NCBI RefSeq assembly: GCF_902804475.1
Contig: NZ_CADCSU010000095.1
Coordinates: 1 to 56,947, forward strand
Source: Flavobacterium bizetiae
GTDB lineage: Bacteria; Bacteroidota; Bacteroidia; Flavobacteriales; Flavobacteriaceae
Direction of reading: 5' to 3'
Length of the DNA: 56,947 bases
The notes beneath the pieces are model-generated. The model did no database searches, was not told where the DNA came from, and worked only from the letters and a program-made list of their open reading frames with translations. Position numbers and translations under genes: made by a program. The first letter of the stretch is position 1; every line of letters starts with the position of its first letter. This document shows positions 17,139 to 26,870 of this stretch, in pieces.

Positions 17139-20100
17139 TTAAAATTCAACATTCATTCCGAAAGTAATGGTACGGTTTGTTGGGTAACGTCCCGAATCAA
17201 TTCCACTCAATAAAGCATTTTGATTATAGTCTCCAATTTCAGGATCATAACCTGTGTATTTTGTGAAAGTGTATAAGTTCTGAACACTTGCATAAAATCT
17301 CAACTTGCTTAATTTGGCTTTAGAAATCACATCTGAAGGTAAATTATACCCAAAAGTTAACTGTGAAATTTTCAGGTAAGAACCATCTTCTACATAACGA
17401 TCTGATATAGCGATGTTAGGATGCCCGTCTCCGCCATCTGGTCTTGGATATTTAGCATTCGGATTATCCGGAGTCCAGAAATCAGCCGCTTCTGCTAATT
17501 GATTTTCGTATAAACGTTGGTTTTTAGTTGCAGCTCTTCTCGTTAAATTCATTACTTTATTTCCCTGAGAACCTGTTAAGAAAATAGAAAGATCAAGATT
17601 TTTATATCTGAATTGATTGTTGAAGCTATAGATAAAATCAGCCTGAGGATTTCCAATGTATGTTAAATCCTTCTCGTCGATTAACCCATCTTTGTTTTGA
17701 TCTACATATTCTACATCACCCAAAACACTTTTTACCGCTTTGTTTCCTGTATACGGAATTGGCGCATTGGCTAATTGTTCGTTTGTTCTGATGATTCCAA
17801 CAGTTTCATAGCCATAAAACTGACCAATTGGCTGACCCACTTCACTTTTCGTAACGGTTTTAGTAGTATATCCGTTAACCTGAACATCTTTAATTAAATC
17901 AAAATTATCTACTAAACTCAACAATTTATTGTTGTTTTTAGAAAACATAAGAGTAGCATCCCAAGAAAAGTTTTTAGAAAAACTATTCGAATATTTAAGC
18001 GTTGCCTCAATACCCTGATTTCTCATACTTCCTAAGTTTACTGTTGGCGCTGCCAAACCACCCTGATATTGTTCTAAACCGGTAACATAAGTTGGTAAAG
18101 GCAACACAAATAAAAATCCGGAAGATTGTTTTCTGTACACATCTACAGTAGCAAACAATTTCGCTTTAAACAAACTAAAATCAAGACCTAAATTGGTATC
18201 TTCAGCTTTTTGCCATGTAAGATCCGGATTGGCAATATTACCCGCCGTAAAGAAATTTCCTAAAGCCGATTTAATGGTTTGAATGTTTGAGCTGTACAAT
18301 CCACCGCCAATGTTTTGGTTTCCCGTTTCACCGTATCCCACTCTAAATTTAATATTGTCGATATACTCTTTAGTGCCTTCCATGAATTTTTCGTTAGAAA
18401 GTTTCCATGATCCTGAAATCGAAGGAAAGTAACCCCATCTTTTATCTTCGGCAAAATTAGAACTACCATCAGCTCTTATTGTAGCCTGCAAAAAGTATTT
18501 GTTATCAAAATTATAATTTAAAGATCCTAAGAAAGAGTATAAAGCATTTTCGCCTTTGTATTCGCTGGCAACCAATGTTTTTTGATCTCCCAAATTTATC
18601 GAGTGAACATCATTACTCAACAAACCACTTATAGACTGACTTCCTCCAAACCAATGTGAATCATTAGCTTCCTGAAGTCCCATAAGCGTAAAATTATGTT
18701 TTCCTGTAGCAAAGCTGTACGTCAGCATATTTTTAAGATTCAGTCCGTACCATGTATTTGATCTTTCCTGAAGTTGATTTACTTTATTTACAGCGGCTCC
18801 CCAGGCATAAGTAGGCTGAAATCCTTCGAAATTTTGAATATTGGTTGAGCCTCCAAAATCGAAACGATAATCCAATCCTTTTGCTAGCTTAATACTAGCA
18901 TAAAAATTACCCTGAAAATTCTTTTGTACCAAATAATTGGTGTTCATTAAAGTACTGGCAACCGGATTAATCCAGGCACCTTGTGTACCATTTTTAGGCG
19001 GACCTGCATAAGTACCATCTAAATTTCTAACGGCAACATCAGGAGTAGATAATATGGTAGTACCAATAATACCATCGCTATAACCTTCTATAGTAATATT
19101 TTGGTTCGTAATACCTGTATTAAGCGTAACTCCAACTGTTAACCAGTCTTTGATTTTTGTATCCAGATTTACTTTAAAAGTATATCTTTTAAAATCAGAA
19201 CCAATAACAACCCCATCCTGATTTAGGTATCCGCCTGAAATATAATAACTCGTATTATCCTTTGCTCCTGAGAAAGACAATTGGTGACTATTCATCAAAG
19301 CTGTTCTGTATATTTCGTCCTGCCAATTTGTTCCTTTACCCAAAACCGAAGGCACCGCAAACTCGTCTCTTGGCGCTACACCATAATATTCAGCCAATGC
19401 CGTTTGTTGCTTTGCATATTGGCTTAGATCCATAGTTTTAAGTAATCTTGTCACATTTTGAGTAGAAAAAGCAGTATCGTAGGTTATTCTTCCTGTTCCT
19501 TTTTTACCTTTTTTAGTTGTAATAATCACCACTCCATTCGACGCTCTGGAACCATATACCGCAGCAGAAGCCGCATCTTTTAAGATATCCATCGTTTCAA
19601 TATCATTTGGGTTCAAAAATGCCAATGGACTATTAGTGACGCTTCCTGTATTGGTACCAATATAACCACTAACAATTGTTCCTCCTGTAGCTTGGTTTGT
19701 AGCGTCTCCAGAAATAGGAATACCATCTACAATATATAACGGTTCATTACTACCACCCAGCGATGCACTACCACGAATCTTAACGGAAACACTTCCTCCG
19801 GGTTTACCCGAGTTATTGGTTACAACAACACCGGCAGCTCTGCCTTGCAGTAATTGCTCTACCGTTACTTGCTGAGAATCTTTAAAATCCTTTGCTGTTA
19901 CTGATGAAATTGCACCTGTTACATCTTTTCTTTTCTGGTTACGATATCCCACGTTTACCAGTACTTCACGCAAATCCTCAGCACTAAGCTTTAAGACTAC
20001 GTTTATTTTACCTCCATTTTTTACATTGATTGTTTGAGTAACATATCCTATAAATGAAACTGAAATACTAGCGTTTGCTGGCGCATCAATAGCATAGTTT

Positions 20101-20306
20101 CCGTCAAAATCTGTTGAAACTGATTTTTTAGTTCCTGTTACCATGACATTTGCGCCCGGTATCGAAAGTCCCTTATCATCAGATACTACTCCTGTTACCT
20201 TAACCTGAGCCGTAATAAAATTACTGGTCAGTAACAAAAATAAAATCAAAGGAACCGCTCTGTGGTTAGCGTTCCAATGAATGAAGTTAGTCATTAGTTT
20301 TTTCAT
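17139..20306 (-). CDS. SusC/RagA-family TonB-dependent outer-membrane transporter
   Basis: A 1055-residue TonB-dependent receptor for oligosaccharide uptake. Parts in order: signal peptide (about 1-33, ending FITAQ), carboxypeptidase-like regulatory domain (VTGVVSDDKGLSIPGANVMV), the SusC plug motif (SLGGSNEPLYIVDGIPISGD) with KGKKGTGRITYDTAFSTQN, and a beta barrel ending TITFGMNVEF with a terminal Phe. It is the first gene of the operon susC-susD-two glycan binders that ends at the terminator at 13070. By neighbourhood the cargo is probably beta-manno-oligosaccharides. Confidence 0.96.
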   Translation of the reverse strand: MKKLMTNFIHWNANHRAVPLILFLLLTSNFITAQVKVTGVVSDDKGLSIPGANVMVTGTKKSVSTDFDGNYAIDAPANASISVSFIGYVTQTINVKNGGKINVVLKLSAEDLREVLVNVGYRNQKRKDVTGAISSVTAKDFKDSQQVTVEQLLQGRAAGVVVTNNSGKPGGSVSVKIRGSASLGGSNEPLYIVDGIPISGDATNQATGGTIVSGYIGTNTGSVTNSPLAFLNPNDIETMDILKDAASAAVYGSRASNGVVIITTKKGKKGTGRITYDTAFSTQNVTRLLKTMDLSQYAKQQTALAEYYGVAPRDEFAVPSVLGKGTNWQDEIYRTALMNSHQLSFSGAKDNTSYYISGGYLNQDGVVIGSDFKRYTFKVNLDTKIKDWLTVGVTLNTGITNQNITIEGYSDGIIGTTILSTPDVAVRNLDGTYAGPPKNGTQGAWINPVASTLMNTNYLVQKNFQGNFYASIKLAKGLDYRFDFGGSTNIQNFEGFQPTYAWGAAVNKVNQLQERSNTWYGLNLKNMLTYSFATGKHNFTLMGLQEANDSHWFGGSQSISGLLSNDVHSINLGDQKTLVASEYKGENALYSFLGSLNYNFDNKYFLQATIRADGSSNFAEDKRWGYFPSISGSWKLSNEKFMEGTKEYIDNIKFRVGYGETGNQNIGGGLYSSNIQTIKSALGNFFTAGNIANPDLTWQKAEDTNLGLDFSLFKAKLFATVDVYRKQSSGFLFVLPLPTYVTGLEQYQGGLAAPTVNLGSMRNQGIEATLKYSNSFSKNFSWDATLMFSKNNNKLLSLVDNFDLIKDVQVNGYTTKTVTKSEVGQPIGQFYGYETVGIIRTNEQLANAPIPYTGNKAVKSVLGDVEYVDQNKDGLIDEKDLTYIGNPQADFIYSFNNQFRYKNLDLSIFLTGSQGNKVMNLTRRAATKNQRLYENQLAEAADFWTPDNPNAKYPRPDGGDGHPNIAISDRYVEDGSYLKISQLTFGYNLPSDVISKAKLSKLRFYASVQNLYTFTKYTGYDPEIGDYNQNALLSGIDSGRYPTNRTITFGMNVEF

Positions 20307-20619
20307 AATAAATGTTTGGTTAGTTTAAATTTGTTGTTCTAATTCAAGTCATAAAAAAGGGTTGTATTTATTTCTTAAATTATTTAACAAATCTATAACA
20401 CAAGGAAACATTAAATCGATAGTATTATATCATTTGATGATAATATTTTTACTATAACGTTTTAAAAAAACACATATGAAAATAAAAAGTGTAAAAAATT
20501 ACATTATTCGCAAATCAACCCCAGTAAACTACTTGATCTTATAAATAAAAATTAGCGAATTCGCAGAAAAGCAAACGATTTCGTTAAAAATAATATTTGT
20601 TTGTGTCAAAAAAGTATCA
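20307..20619. other. SusC upstream region (313 bases, no gene)
   Basis: AT-rich spacer between the 3' end of the AraC-type regulator gene and susC. It should hold the susC promoter and any regulator-binding sites. I see a possible minus-strand -7 box at 20388-20395, the perfect palindrome GCGAATTCGC at 20555-20564, and TTCGCA motifs near 20505 and 20560. No terminator for the regulator gene is obvious. Confidence 0.4.
20388..20395 (-). promoter_or_regulatory. possible -7 box for susC
   Basis: TAGATTTG on the minus strand fits TAnnTTTG, 82 bases before the ATG. There is no well-placed -33 TTG, which would be compatible with activator dependence. Confidence 0.3.
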
Positions 20620-21498
20620 TTACAAAATACGTTTTAACCCAGAAAAATCTTCTCTATATTGACTAGGAGTACAATTTTTAATAGCCTTAAAACTACGATT
20701 GAAATTGGCGATGTTATTAAATCCGGATTTAAAAGCTACCTCAGAAACGCTCATATCTTTTTCTACGAGCCAACGTGCTGCATACCCAATACGAATATCA
20801 TTGATATAATTAACGAAAGTTTTTCCGGTGCGTTTTTTAATAAAACGATTAAATGAAATTATCGACATACTCGCAATATTCGCCACATCCTCTAAAGTAA
20901 TTTTTTCTGCAAAATGTTTCTGCACATATTCATACACCAGCTTCATTTTATCATAATCATCAAACGTATCGTAATCTACCGTATAAGTCGAAAGCAAACG
21001 TTGATTTCTTGAATTGGCTAAATCATAAAGCAATGAAGTAATTTCTAAAAAGTAGTCCATACCATCTAATTTAGAAAGCTTTACCAGTCTTGGAGTCAAT
21101 TCTTCGGCTACTTTTTTCGAAAATAAAATGCCATGAATAGATCTGTTAAACATATCACGAATAGGATTCATAATACGTCTTGACAACAGAGATTCATGAA
21201 AAAGATCATTATGAAACTGAATCGTTATTTCGTGAATTTTTTTACTTGTACATTTATTCAATTCCCAACCGTGATATAAATTCGGGCCAATTAAAACCAG
21301 CTCAACATTATCTATTTCTTCGATATTATCACCCACAACACGCTTTACTCCTTTTCCGTTTAAAATAAAATTGATCTCAAATTCCGGATGGTAATGCACC
21401 GGAAAATCAAAACTATCTTTCACTCTGTCGAAAACCAAAAAACTGTCTCCGGCCGAAAGCGGAGCAATTTCTCTGTAAAAATTTTTAGTGTTACTCAT
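20620..21498 (-). CDS. AraC-family transcriptional regulator of the mannan locus
   Basis: A 292-residue regulator with an N-terminal cupin-type sensor domain (about 15-110; FPVHYHPEFEINFILNGKGVKRV) and a C-terminal double helix-turn-helix AraC domain (about 190-288; ITLEDVANIASMSIISFNRF, then VSEVAFKSGFNNIANFNRSF and TPSQYR). It sits between the minus-strand SUS operon and the plus-strand mannanase operon, so it is the natural candidate for controlling both; the ligand is probably a manno-oligosaccharide or disaccharide (inference). Many such loci are instead controlled by hybrid two-component or sigma/anti-sigma systems; none is present here. Confidence 0.9.
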   Translation of the reverse strand: MSNTKNFYREIAPLSAGDSFLVFDRVKDSFDFPVHYHPEFEINFILNGKGVKRVVGDNIEEIDNVELVLIGPNLYHGWELNKCTSKKIHEITIQFHNDLFHESLLSRRIMNPIRDMFNRSIHGILFSKKVAEELTPRLVKLSKLDGMDYFLEITSLLYDLANSRNQRLLSTYTVDYDTFDDYDKMKLVYEYVQKHFAEKITLEDVANIASMSIISFNRFIKKRTGKTFVNYINDIRIGYAARWLVEKDMSVSEVAFKSGFNNIANFNRSFKAIKNCTPSQYREDFSGLKRIL

Positions 21499-21740
21499 CT
21501 TTAAAAACTATTTTAGGAAGTACTATTCGTTTTTTTTATTTGCAATAATATGATATATAATTGATAAAATAATATTAATTAGACGATAAACATCCGATTA
21601 TCTTTGAAAAATAGAATTATCATTTTTACAAAAAGAATATTGATATAAAACATTAATCACTTTTAATAGAATATCTTTTTAAAGTTTTGATAATTTTAAT
21701 CAAAAATTAATACTGATAAACAGATTGCAAAAATGAAGGT
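21499..21740. other. divergent regulatory spacer
   Basis: Together with the promoter at 21741-21771 this fills the 306-base gap between the regulator and the mannanase operon. It is very AT-rich. An inverted repeat GATAA / TTATC (21585-21602) overlaps a TATCTTTG (-7-like, 21599-21606). No gene is seen. Confidence 0.35.
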
Positions 21741-21771
21741 TTTGCAAGACTTGTTTCAATTGTTACTTTTA
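21741..21771 (+). promoter_or_regulatory. promoter of the GH26-transporter-GH130 operon
   Basis: TTTG (21741-21744), 19 bases, then TACTTTTA (21764-21771), one base off TAnnTTTG. Spacing is ideal and the ATG is 33 bases downstream. Confidence 0.55.
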
Positions 21772-21804
21772 CACTTATTACACTGAAAAACAACCATTTT
21801 CCTA

Positions 21805-22935
21805 ATGAAAAAAAACATACTAACACTAATCGCCTCGATATTTATAGGAACTTCTTGTTCATCACAGCAAATTATAAGTAATACTAATTTGTCACTATCA
21901 GATAAAAAAGCAACACCTGAAACGGTTTCTTTATATAAAAAGCTCAATCAATTGACTCAAAAAGGTTATTTATTCGGACATCAGGACGATCTTGCTTATG
22001 GCGTAAACTGGAAATACGAAGACGGTCGAAGTGATATAAAAGATGTTGTTGGCGATTATCCTGCGGTTTATGGCTGGGATCTTGCCGGCTTAGAAAATGA
22101 CAGTCCGGATAATATAGATGGTATTCCCTTTACAAAAATGAAACAATATATAGAAGAAAGTCACGAAAGAGGCGGTATCACAACCATCAGCTGGCATTCT
22201 GACAATCCTGCAACCGGAAAAAGTGCCTGGGACAATACACCAAATTCACTTAAAACAGTTTTACCCGGTGGAGAAAACCATCAAAAATATACGATTTGGT
22301 TAGACAAAGCCGCAAAATATCTGCTTTCCTTAAAAGATAAAAAAGGAAAATACATTCCGATACTTTTTAGGCCGTATCACGAACTTACCGGTGGATGGTT
22401 TTGGTGGGGAAAAGGAAATGGCACACCGGATGAGTTTAAAACTTTATGGAAATTCACTTTTAATTATTTGCAAAAAAAAGGAGTTCATAATTTAATTTAC
22501 ATTTATAATACCAGTAGTTTCAGCTCTCAGGAAGATTTTCTGGCCAATTATCCCGGTGATCATTATGCTGATGTGATAAGTTTTGATTCTTATCAGAACA
22601 ATGACGACAAAGACGGTAAAAAATTCATAGCAGAAGTGCAAAGCCAACTAAAAATTATAGATGAAATTGGTAAAAAACAACACAAACTAATTGCTATTGC
22701 TGAGGCAGGTTACGAAGCCGTTCCGGCCCCAAAATGGTGGACAGGAACTTTATCTAAAGCGATTGGCGATTATAAAATTTCTTATGTTTTATTATGGAGA
22801 AACCACGGCTGGCAGGAAAAAGAACAAAAAATGCATTATTACGCTCCATATACCGGTCAGGTAAGTGAGAAAGATTTTATTGAATATTATAAACTTGACA
22901 AGACGTTATTCGAAAAAGACATTAGAAAAAATTAA
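21805..22935 (+). CDS. GH26 beta-mannanase (lipoprotein, probably periplasmic)
   Basis: Cleaves beta-1,4-mannan or manno-oligosaccharides, probably releasing mannobiose. The 376-residue protein has a lipoprotein signal (IGTSC, lipid Cys18) followed by SSQQ with no acidic run, suggesting retention in the periplasm rather than surface display. GH26 hallmarks: YLFGHQDDLAYG (about 54-65), ISWHSDNP, the acid/base Glu in ILFRPYHELTGGWFWWG and the nucleophile Glu in IAIAEAGYE. It is the first gene of the plus-strand operon with transporter, phosphorylase and epimerase, as in the known Bacteroides mannobiose cluster. Confidence 0.93.
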   Translation: MKKNILTLIASIFIGTSCSSQQIISNTNLSLSDKKATPETVSLYKKLNQLTQKGYLFGHQDDLAYGVNWKYEDGRSDIKDVVGDYPAVYGWDLAGLENDSPDNIDGIPFTKMKQYIEESHERGGITTISWHSDNPATGKSAWDNTPNSLKTVLPGGENHQKYTIWLDKAAKYLLSLKDKKGKYIPILFRPYHELTGGWFWWGKGNGTPDEFKTLWKFTFNYLQKKGVHNLIYIYNTSSFSSQEDFLANYPGDHYADVISFDSYQNNDDKDGKKFIAEVQSQLKIIDEIGKKQHKLIAIAEAGYEAVPAPKWWTGTLSKAIGDYKISYVLLWRNHGWQEKEQKMHYYAPYTGQVSEKDFIEYYKLDKTLFEKDIRKN

Positions 22936-22956
22936 AAATTGAGAATTAAAAATTAA

Positions 22957-22987
22957 AAATCTGTTTAAATCTGCGAGATCCGCGTGC
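22957..22987. repeat. short intergenic repeat of the AAATCTGTTTAAATC type
   Basis: AAATCTGTTTAAATCTGCG followed by AGATCCGCGTGC. A related sequence is found on the minus strand at 28124-28160. It follows AATTAAAAATT-type runs after the GH26 stop. Confidence 0.45.
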
Positions 22988-23058
22988 TAAAAAAATCAAC
23001 ACATAGAAATATTAAAATAATTAACCAAATCTAAATCACAACCTTTAAAAAAAGCCTA

Positions 23059-24450
23059 ATGCACGACAAAATTAGTTTAAAAGAAAAAATAGGTTACGGC
23101 CTAGGAGATGCTGCTTCATCCATGTTCTGGAAAATTTTCAGTATGTATCTTCTATTTTTCTATACCGATGTTTTCGGACTGGCACCTGCCGTTGTAGGAA
23201 CCATGTTTTTGATTACCCGAATCTGGGATTCTTGTTTTGATCCGATTGTGGGAATCATTGCCGACAGAACAAAAAGCAAATGGGGAAAATTCAGACCTTA
23301 CCTTTTATGGGTTGCTGTGCCTTTTGCCGTTATCGGAGTTTTGACTTTTTATACGCCTGATTTTGATGAGAAAGGAAAAATAATTTATGCCTACGTTACC
23401 TATTCAGCAATGATGATGATTTATTCTTTAATCAATGTACCGTATGCATCTCTTTTAGGGGTAATGTCATCTGACCGAAAAGAAAGAAATACTTTGTCTT
23501 CTTACAGAATGGTTTTTGCTTTTGGAGGAAGTCTTCTGGCGCTTTGGTTAATTGAGCCTTTAGTGAATTATTTCGGCGGAAGCCTAAACTCTAAATCAGG
23601 TTGGCTGGCTACAATTGCCGTGTTCGGAATCATTACAACTATTTTTTTCTGGGCTTGTTTTTTCTTTACGAAAGAAAGGGTAAAACCAATTTCAGACGAA
23701 CAAAATAATCTAAAGGAAGATTTAAAAGATCTCTTAAAAAATAAACCCTGGTGGATTTTACTGGGAGCCGGAATTGGTGCATTGGTTTTTAATTCTATCC
23801 GTGACGGAGCTGCCGTTTATTACTTTAAATATTATGTAAGCAACAGCGTGAACTTCGATTTCTCGCTTTTCGGTACAGATTTTCACATGACGCCCACTTC
23901 TATTTATTTGGTTTTAGGGCAAGCCGCCAATATTATCGGAGTCATTGCTGCTACGCCAATTGCCAACAGAATTGGTAAAAAGAAAACCTTTTTTGGCGCC
24001 ATGGCATTGGCCGCAATTTTGAGCTTGATTTTCTATTTCTTTGGGAAAGAAGATGTGTTCTTAATCATGAGTTTTCAGGTTTTAATCAGTATTTGTGCAG
24101 GTTGTATTTTCCCATTAATCTGGTCGATGTATGCCGATAGCGCCGATTACTCAGAATGGAAACAAGGCCGCAGAGCAACAGGATTGGTTTTCTCTGCATC
24201 ATCTATGTCACAAAAATTTGGATGGACCATTGGTGGTGCCGGAACCGGATGGCTTTTAGGCTATTATGGTTTTCAGGCTAATGTTGAGCAAACTGCCGTA
24301 ACCCAGAACGGAATTCAATTAATGTTAAGCATACTTCCTGCCATTGCAGCAATAATATCAGTCGCTTTTATCTTGTTCTATCCGTTATCCGAAGATAAAC
24401 TTCAGGTAATCGAACAGGATTTAAACGAAAAACGAGACCAAAACAATTAA
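23059..24450 (+). CDS. GPH-type sugar:cation symporter (probable mannobiose/manno-oligosaccharide importer)
   Basis: A 463-residue inner-membrane transporter of the glycoside-pentoside-hexuronide family (MFS superfamily), with about 12 hydrophobic segments. The N-terminus KEKIGYGLGDAASSMFWKI and the loop after TM2-3 (TRIWDSCFDPIVGIIADRTK, then SKWGKFRPYLLW) are the family signatures. Position between GH26 and GH130/epimerase, as in the Bacteroides fragilis mannan cluster known to me, predicts import of mannobiose from periplasm to cytoplasm. The GH130 gene follows after 28 bases. Confidence 0.9.
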   Translation: MHDKISLKEKIGYGLGDAASSMFWKIFSMYLLFFYTDVFGLAPAVVGTMFLITRIWDSCFDPIVGIIADRTKSKWGKFRPYLLWVAVPFAVIGVLTFYTPDFDEKGKIIYAYVTYSAMMMIYSLINVPYASLLGVMSSDRKERNTLSSYRMVFAFGGSLLALWLIEPLVNYFGGSLNSKSGWLATIAVFGIITTIFFWACFFFTKERVKPISDEQNNLKEDLKDLLKNKPWWILLGAGIGALVFNSIRDGAAVYYFKYYVSNSVNFDFSLFGTDFHMTPTSIYLVLGQAANIIGVIAATPIANRIGKKKTFFGAMALAAILSLIFYFFGKEDVFLIMSFQVLISICAGCIFPLIWSMYADSADYSEWKQGRRATGLVFSASSMSQKFGWTIGGAGTGWLLGYYGFQANVEQTAVTQNGIQLMLSILPAIAAIISVAFILFYPLSEDKLQVIEQDLNEKRDQNN

Positions 24451-24478
24451 AAAAATACAGATACAGAAATCTATTTAT

Positions 24479-25669
24479 ATGACAGCAATAGCCTCTTCGA
24501 CTACATTTCAGGATAGAAAAGTAGCATTAGAAAAAGAACATACAACACTGATCGGGCAAAAAAATGCGCCACAGGATCACGCCGGAAACGGTATATACGA
24601 ACGCTACAAAAATCCGGTTGTTACAGCAGCCCATGTACCATTGAACTGGCGCTTTGACCTTAACGAAAAAACCAATCCGTTTTTACAGGAAAGGATTGGG
24701 ATGAATGCCGCTTTTAACGCAGGCGCCATGAAATGGAAAGGAAAGTATTTACTGGCAGTTCGTGTTGAAGGAATCGACAGAAAATCTTTTTTCGCTATTG
24801 CGGAAAGCCCAAACGGAGTTGATAATTTTAAATTTTGGGACAAACCCTGCGTGATTCCACAAACCGAAGAACCGGATACCAATGTTTATGATATGCGTTT
24901 GATTCACCATGAAGACGGCTGGATTTACGGTATTTTTTGTACGGAAAGAAAAGATCCAAAAGCGCCTAAAAGCGATACAAGTTCGGCTGTAGCCAATGCA
25001 GGAATCGTGCGTACAAAAGATTTAATAAACTGGGAAAGATTACCGGATTTGATTTCGAATACCGGACAACAGCGTAATGTGGTTTTGCATCCTGAATTTG
25101 TAAACGGGAAATATGCTTTATATACACGTCCGCAAGATGGTTTTATTGATGTTGGTGCCGGTGGAGGAATTGGTTTAGGCTACGTTGACGATATGACAAA
25201 TCCGATTGTAAAAGACGAAAAAATCATCTTTGGGAAACAATATCACACGATTTATGAATTGAAAAATGGTCTTGGCCCTGCTCCTATCAAAACGGAAAAA
25301 GGCTGGCTGCATCTCGCACACGGTGTTCGAAATACCGCTGCAGGATTACGATATACACTTTATATGTTCATGACAGATTTAAACGATATTTCGAAAGTGA
25401 CACACGTTCCGGCAGGGCATTTTATGGGGCCTGAAGGAATCGAAAGAGTTGGCGATGTATCGAATGTTTTGTTCTCAAACGGATGGATTGAAGATACTGA
25501 CGGAACGGTTTATGTGTATTACGCATCATCTGACACCAGAATGCATGTTGCTGTTTCGTCTGTAGAAAAACTGGTCGATTATGTTGTTAATACTCCGGCA
25601 GATACTTTTATCTCAGCAGGTTCAGTGAAAACGATCATCAATCAAATAGATAAAAACAATACAATTTAA
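24479..25669 (+). CDS. GH130 4-O-beta-D-mannosyl-D-glucose phosphorylase
   Basis: Cytoplasmic enzyme that splits beta-mannosyl-1,4-glucose with phosphate into mannose-1-phosphate and glucose. The 396-residue sequence closely matches what I remember of the characterised Bacteroides fragilis enzyme: NPFLQERIGMNA, LAVRVEGIDRKSFFA, the proton-donor region PDTNVYDMRL (Asp133 candidate), QQRNVVLHPEFV, YTRPQDGFIDVG and LHLAHGVRNTAAGLRY. No signal peptide. It is followed after 7 bases by the 2-epimerase that would supply its substrate from mannobiose. GH130 subfamily 1 is the best guess; other mannoside phosphorylases are less likely. Confidence 0.93.
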   Translation: MTAIASSTTFQDRKVALEKEHTTLIGQKNAPQDHAGNGIYERYKNPVVTAAHVPLNWRFDLNEKTNPFLQERIGMNAAFNAGAMKWKGKYLLAVRVEGIDRKSFFAIAESPNGVDNFKFWDKPCVIPQTEEPDTNVYDMRLIHHEDGWIYGIFCTERKDPKAPKSDTSSAVANAGIVRTKDLINWERLPDLISNTGQQRNVVLHPEFVNGKYALYTRPQDGFIDVGAGGGIGLGYVDDMTNPIVKDEKIIFGKQYHTIYELKNGLGPAPIKTEKGWLHLAHGVRNTAAGLRYTLYMFMTDLNDISKVTHVPAGHFMGPEGIERVGDVSNVLFSNGWIEDTDGTVYVYYASSDTRMHVAVSSVEKLVDYVVNTPADTFISAGSVKTIINQIDKNNTI

Positions 25670-25676
25670 ATTTACC

Positions 25677-26867
25677 GTGTCAGTACAACTCAAGCAACTT
25701 AAAACGGAATTATCAGACGAACTTGATGCTATTCTAAAATATTGGTCTAAACATACTTTAGACAATGAAAATGGTGGTTTTGTTGGTCAGATTGATTTCA
25801 ACGATCATATCATTGCCAATACTGAAAAAGGTGCTGTTTTGAACGCCCGGATTTTATGGAGTTTTTCGGCAAGTTATAAAGTCACAAAAAATGAAAATCA
25901 TAAAAAGATTGTAAAACGCGCTTTTGAATTTCTTTCGGAATACTTTTATGATGCTGAATTTGGCGGTTTATTCTGGAGTATCAATGCTGACAAAACACCA
26001 AAAAATACTAAAAATCAGATCTATGCTTTGGCTTTTGCGATTTACGGATTATCTGAATATTATGCTATTGCTAAAGACGACAAAGCTTTAGAAATAGCTA
26101 TAAATTTATATTTAAAGATTCAGGAACACAGCTACGATAATGAGCACAAAGGCTATTTTGAAGCTTTAACGCGCGATTGGCAACCTATTGATGATTTGCG
26201 TTTGAGCGATAAAGATGTCAACGAAAAGAAAACCATGAACACGCATTTGCACATTGTCGAAGCTTATGCGAATTTATTCAGGGTTTGGAAAGATAAAACG
26301 CTTCAAAACGATATTATAGAGTTATTACAAACGATTGAAGAACATTTTATTAATACCGAAACAGGTCATTTACGTTTATTTTTTAATGAAAACTGGATCG
26401 AAAAACCGGACGTGATCTCTTACGGACATGATATCGAAGCGGCCTGGCTTTTATTGCAATGTGCCGAAATTTCTGAGGATGAAACGCTGATTGCCAATTA
26501 TAAAAAACATGCCATTCAGATGGCCGAAGCAACAAAAGAGGGACTTGATTCTGATGGTGGTTTGTGGTACGAATTAGATCCTGAAAAGAACGAATTAGTA
26601 GCCGAAAAACATTGGTGGGTTCAGGCCGAAGCTTTAATTGGTTTTTACAACGCTTATCAATTAACCGGCGATGAAACTTATTTAGACATTGTTTACAAAA
26701 ACTGGAAGTTTATAAAAAAATATATTCTGGATAAAGAAAACGGAGAATGGTTCTGGGGAATTAACCGCGATTATTCTTTGATCGAAAAAGACAAAGCCGG
26801 TTTCTGGAAATGTCCGTATCATAATAGTCGCGCTTGTTTAGAACTTATTGAGCGCATTAAAACATAA
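25677..26867 (+). CDS. mannobiose/cellobiose 2-epimerase
   Basis: Converts mannobiose to mannosyl-glucose at the reducing end, the step before GH130. The 396-residue protein belongs to the N-acylglucosamine 2-epimerase / cellobiose 2-epimerase (alpha6/alpha6 barrel) family: GGFVGQIDF, LNARILWSFSASY, the catalytic His regions MNTHLHIVEAYANL, YGHDIEAAWLL and KHWWVQAEALIGF, and the end GFWKCPYHNSRACLEL. The start is GTG at 25677, 7 bases after the GH130 stop; there is no better upstream start. It is cytoplasmic. The second GH26 gene starts 3 bases after its stop. Confidence 0.93.
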   Translation: MSVQLKQLKTELSDELDAILKYWSKHTLDNENGGFVGQIDFNDHIIANTEKGAVLNARILWSFSASYKVTKNENHKKIVKRAFEFLSEYFYDAEFGGLFWSINADKTPKNTKNQIYALAFAIYGLSEYYAIAKDDKALEIAINLYLKIQEHSYDNEHKGYFEALTRDWQPIDDLRLSDKDVNEKKTMNTHLHIVEAYANLFRVWKDKTLQNDIIELLQTIEEHFINTETGHLRLFFNENWIEKPDVISYGHDIEAAWLLLQCAEISEDETLIANYKKHAIQMAEATKEGLDSDGGLWYELDPEKNELVAEKHWWVQAEALIGFYNAYQLTGDETYLDIVYKNWKFIKKYILDKENGEWFWGINRDYSLIEKDKAGFWKCPYHNSRACLELIERIKT

Positions 26868-26870
26868 AAG

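Noticed and set aside
17129..17152. Upstream start for the SusD-like gene
   Set aside because: It overlaps the susC stop; the internal ATG at 17128 gives a proper lipoprotein signal.
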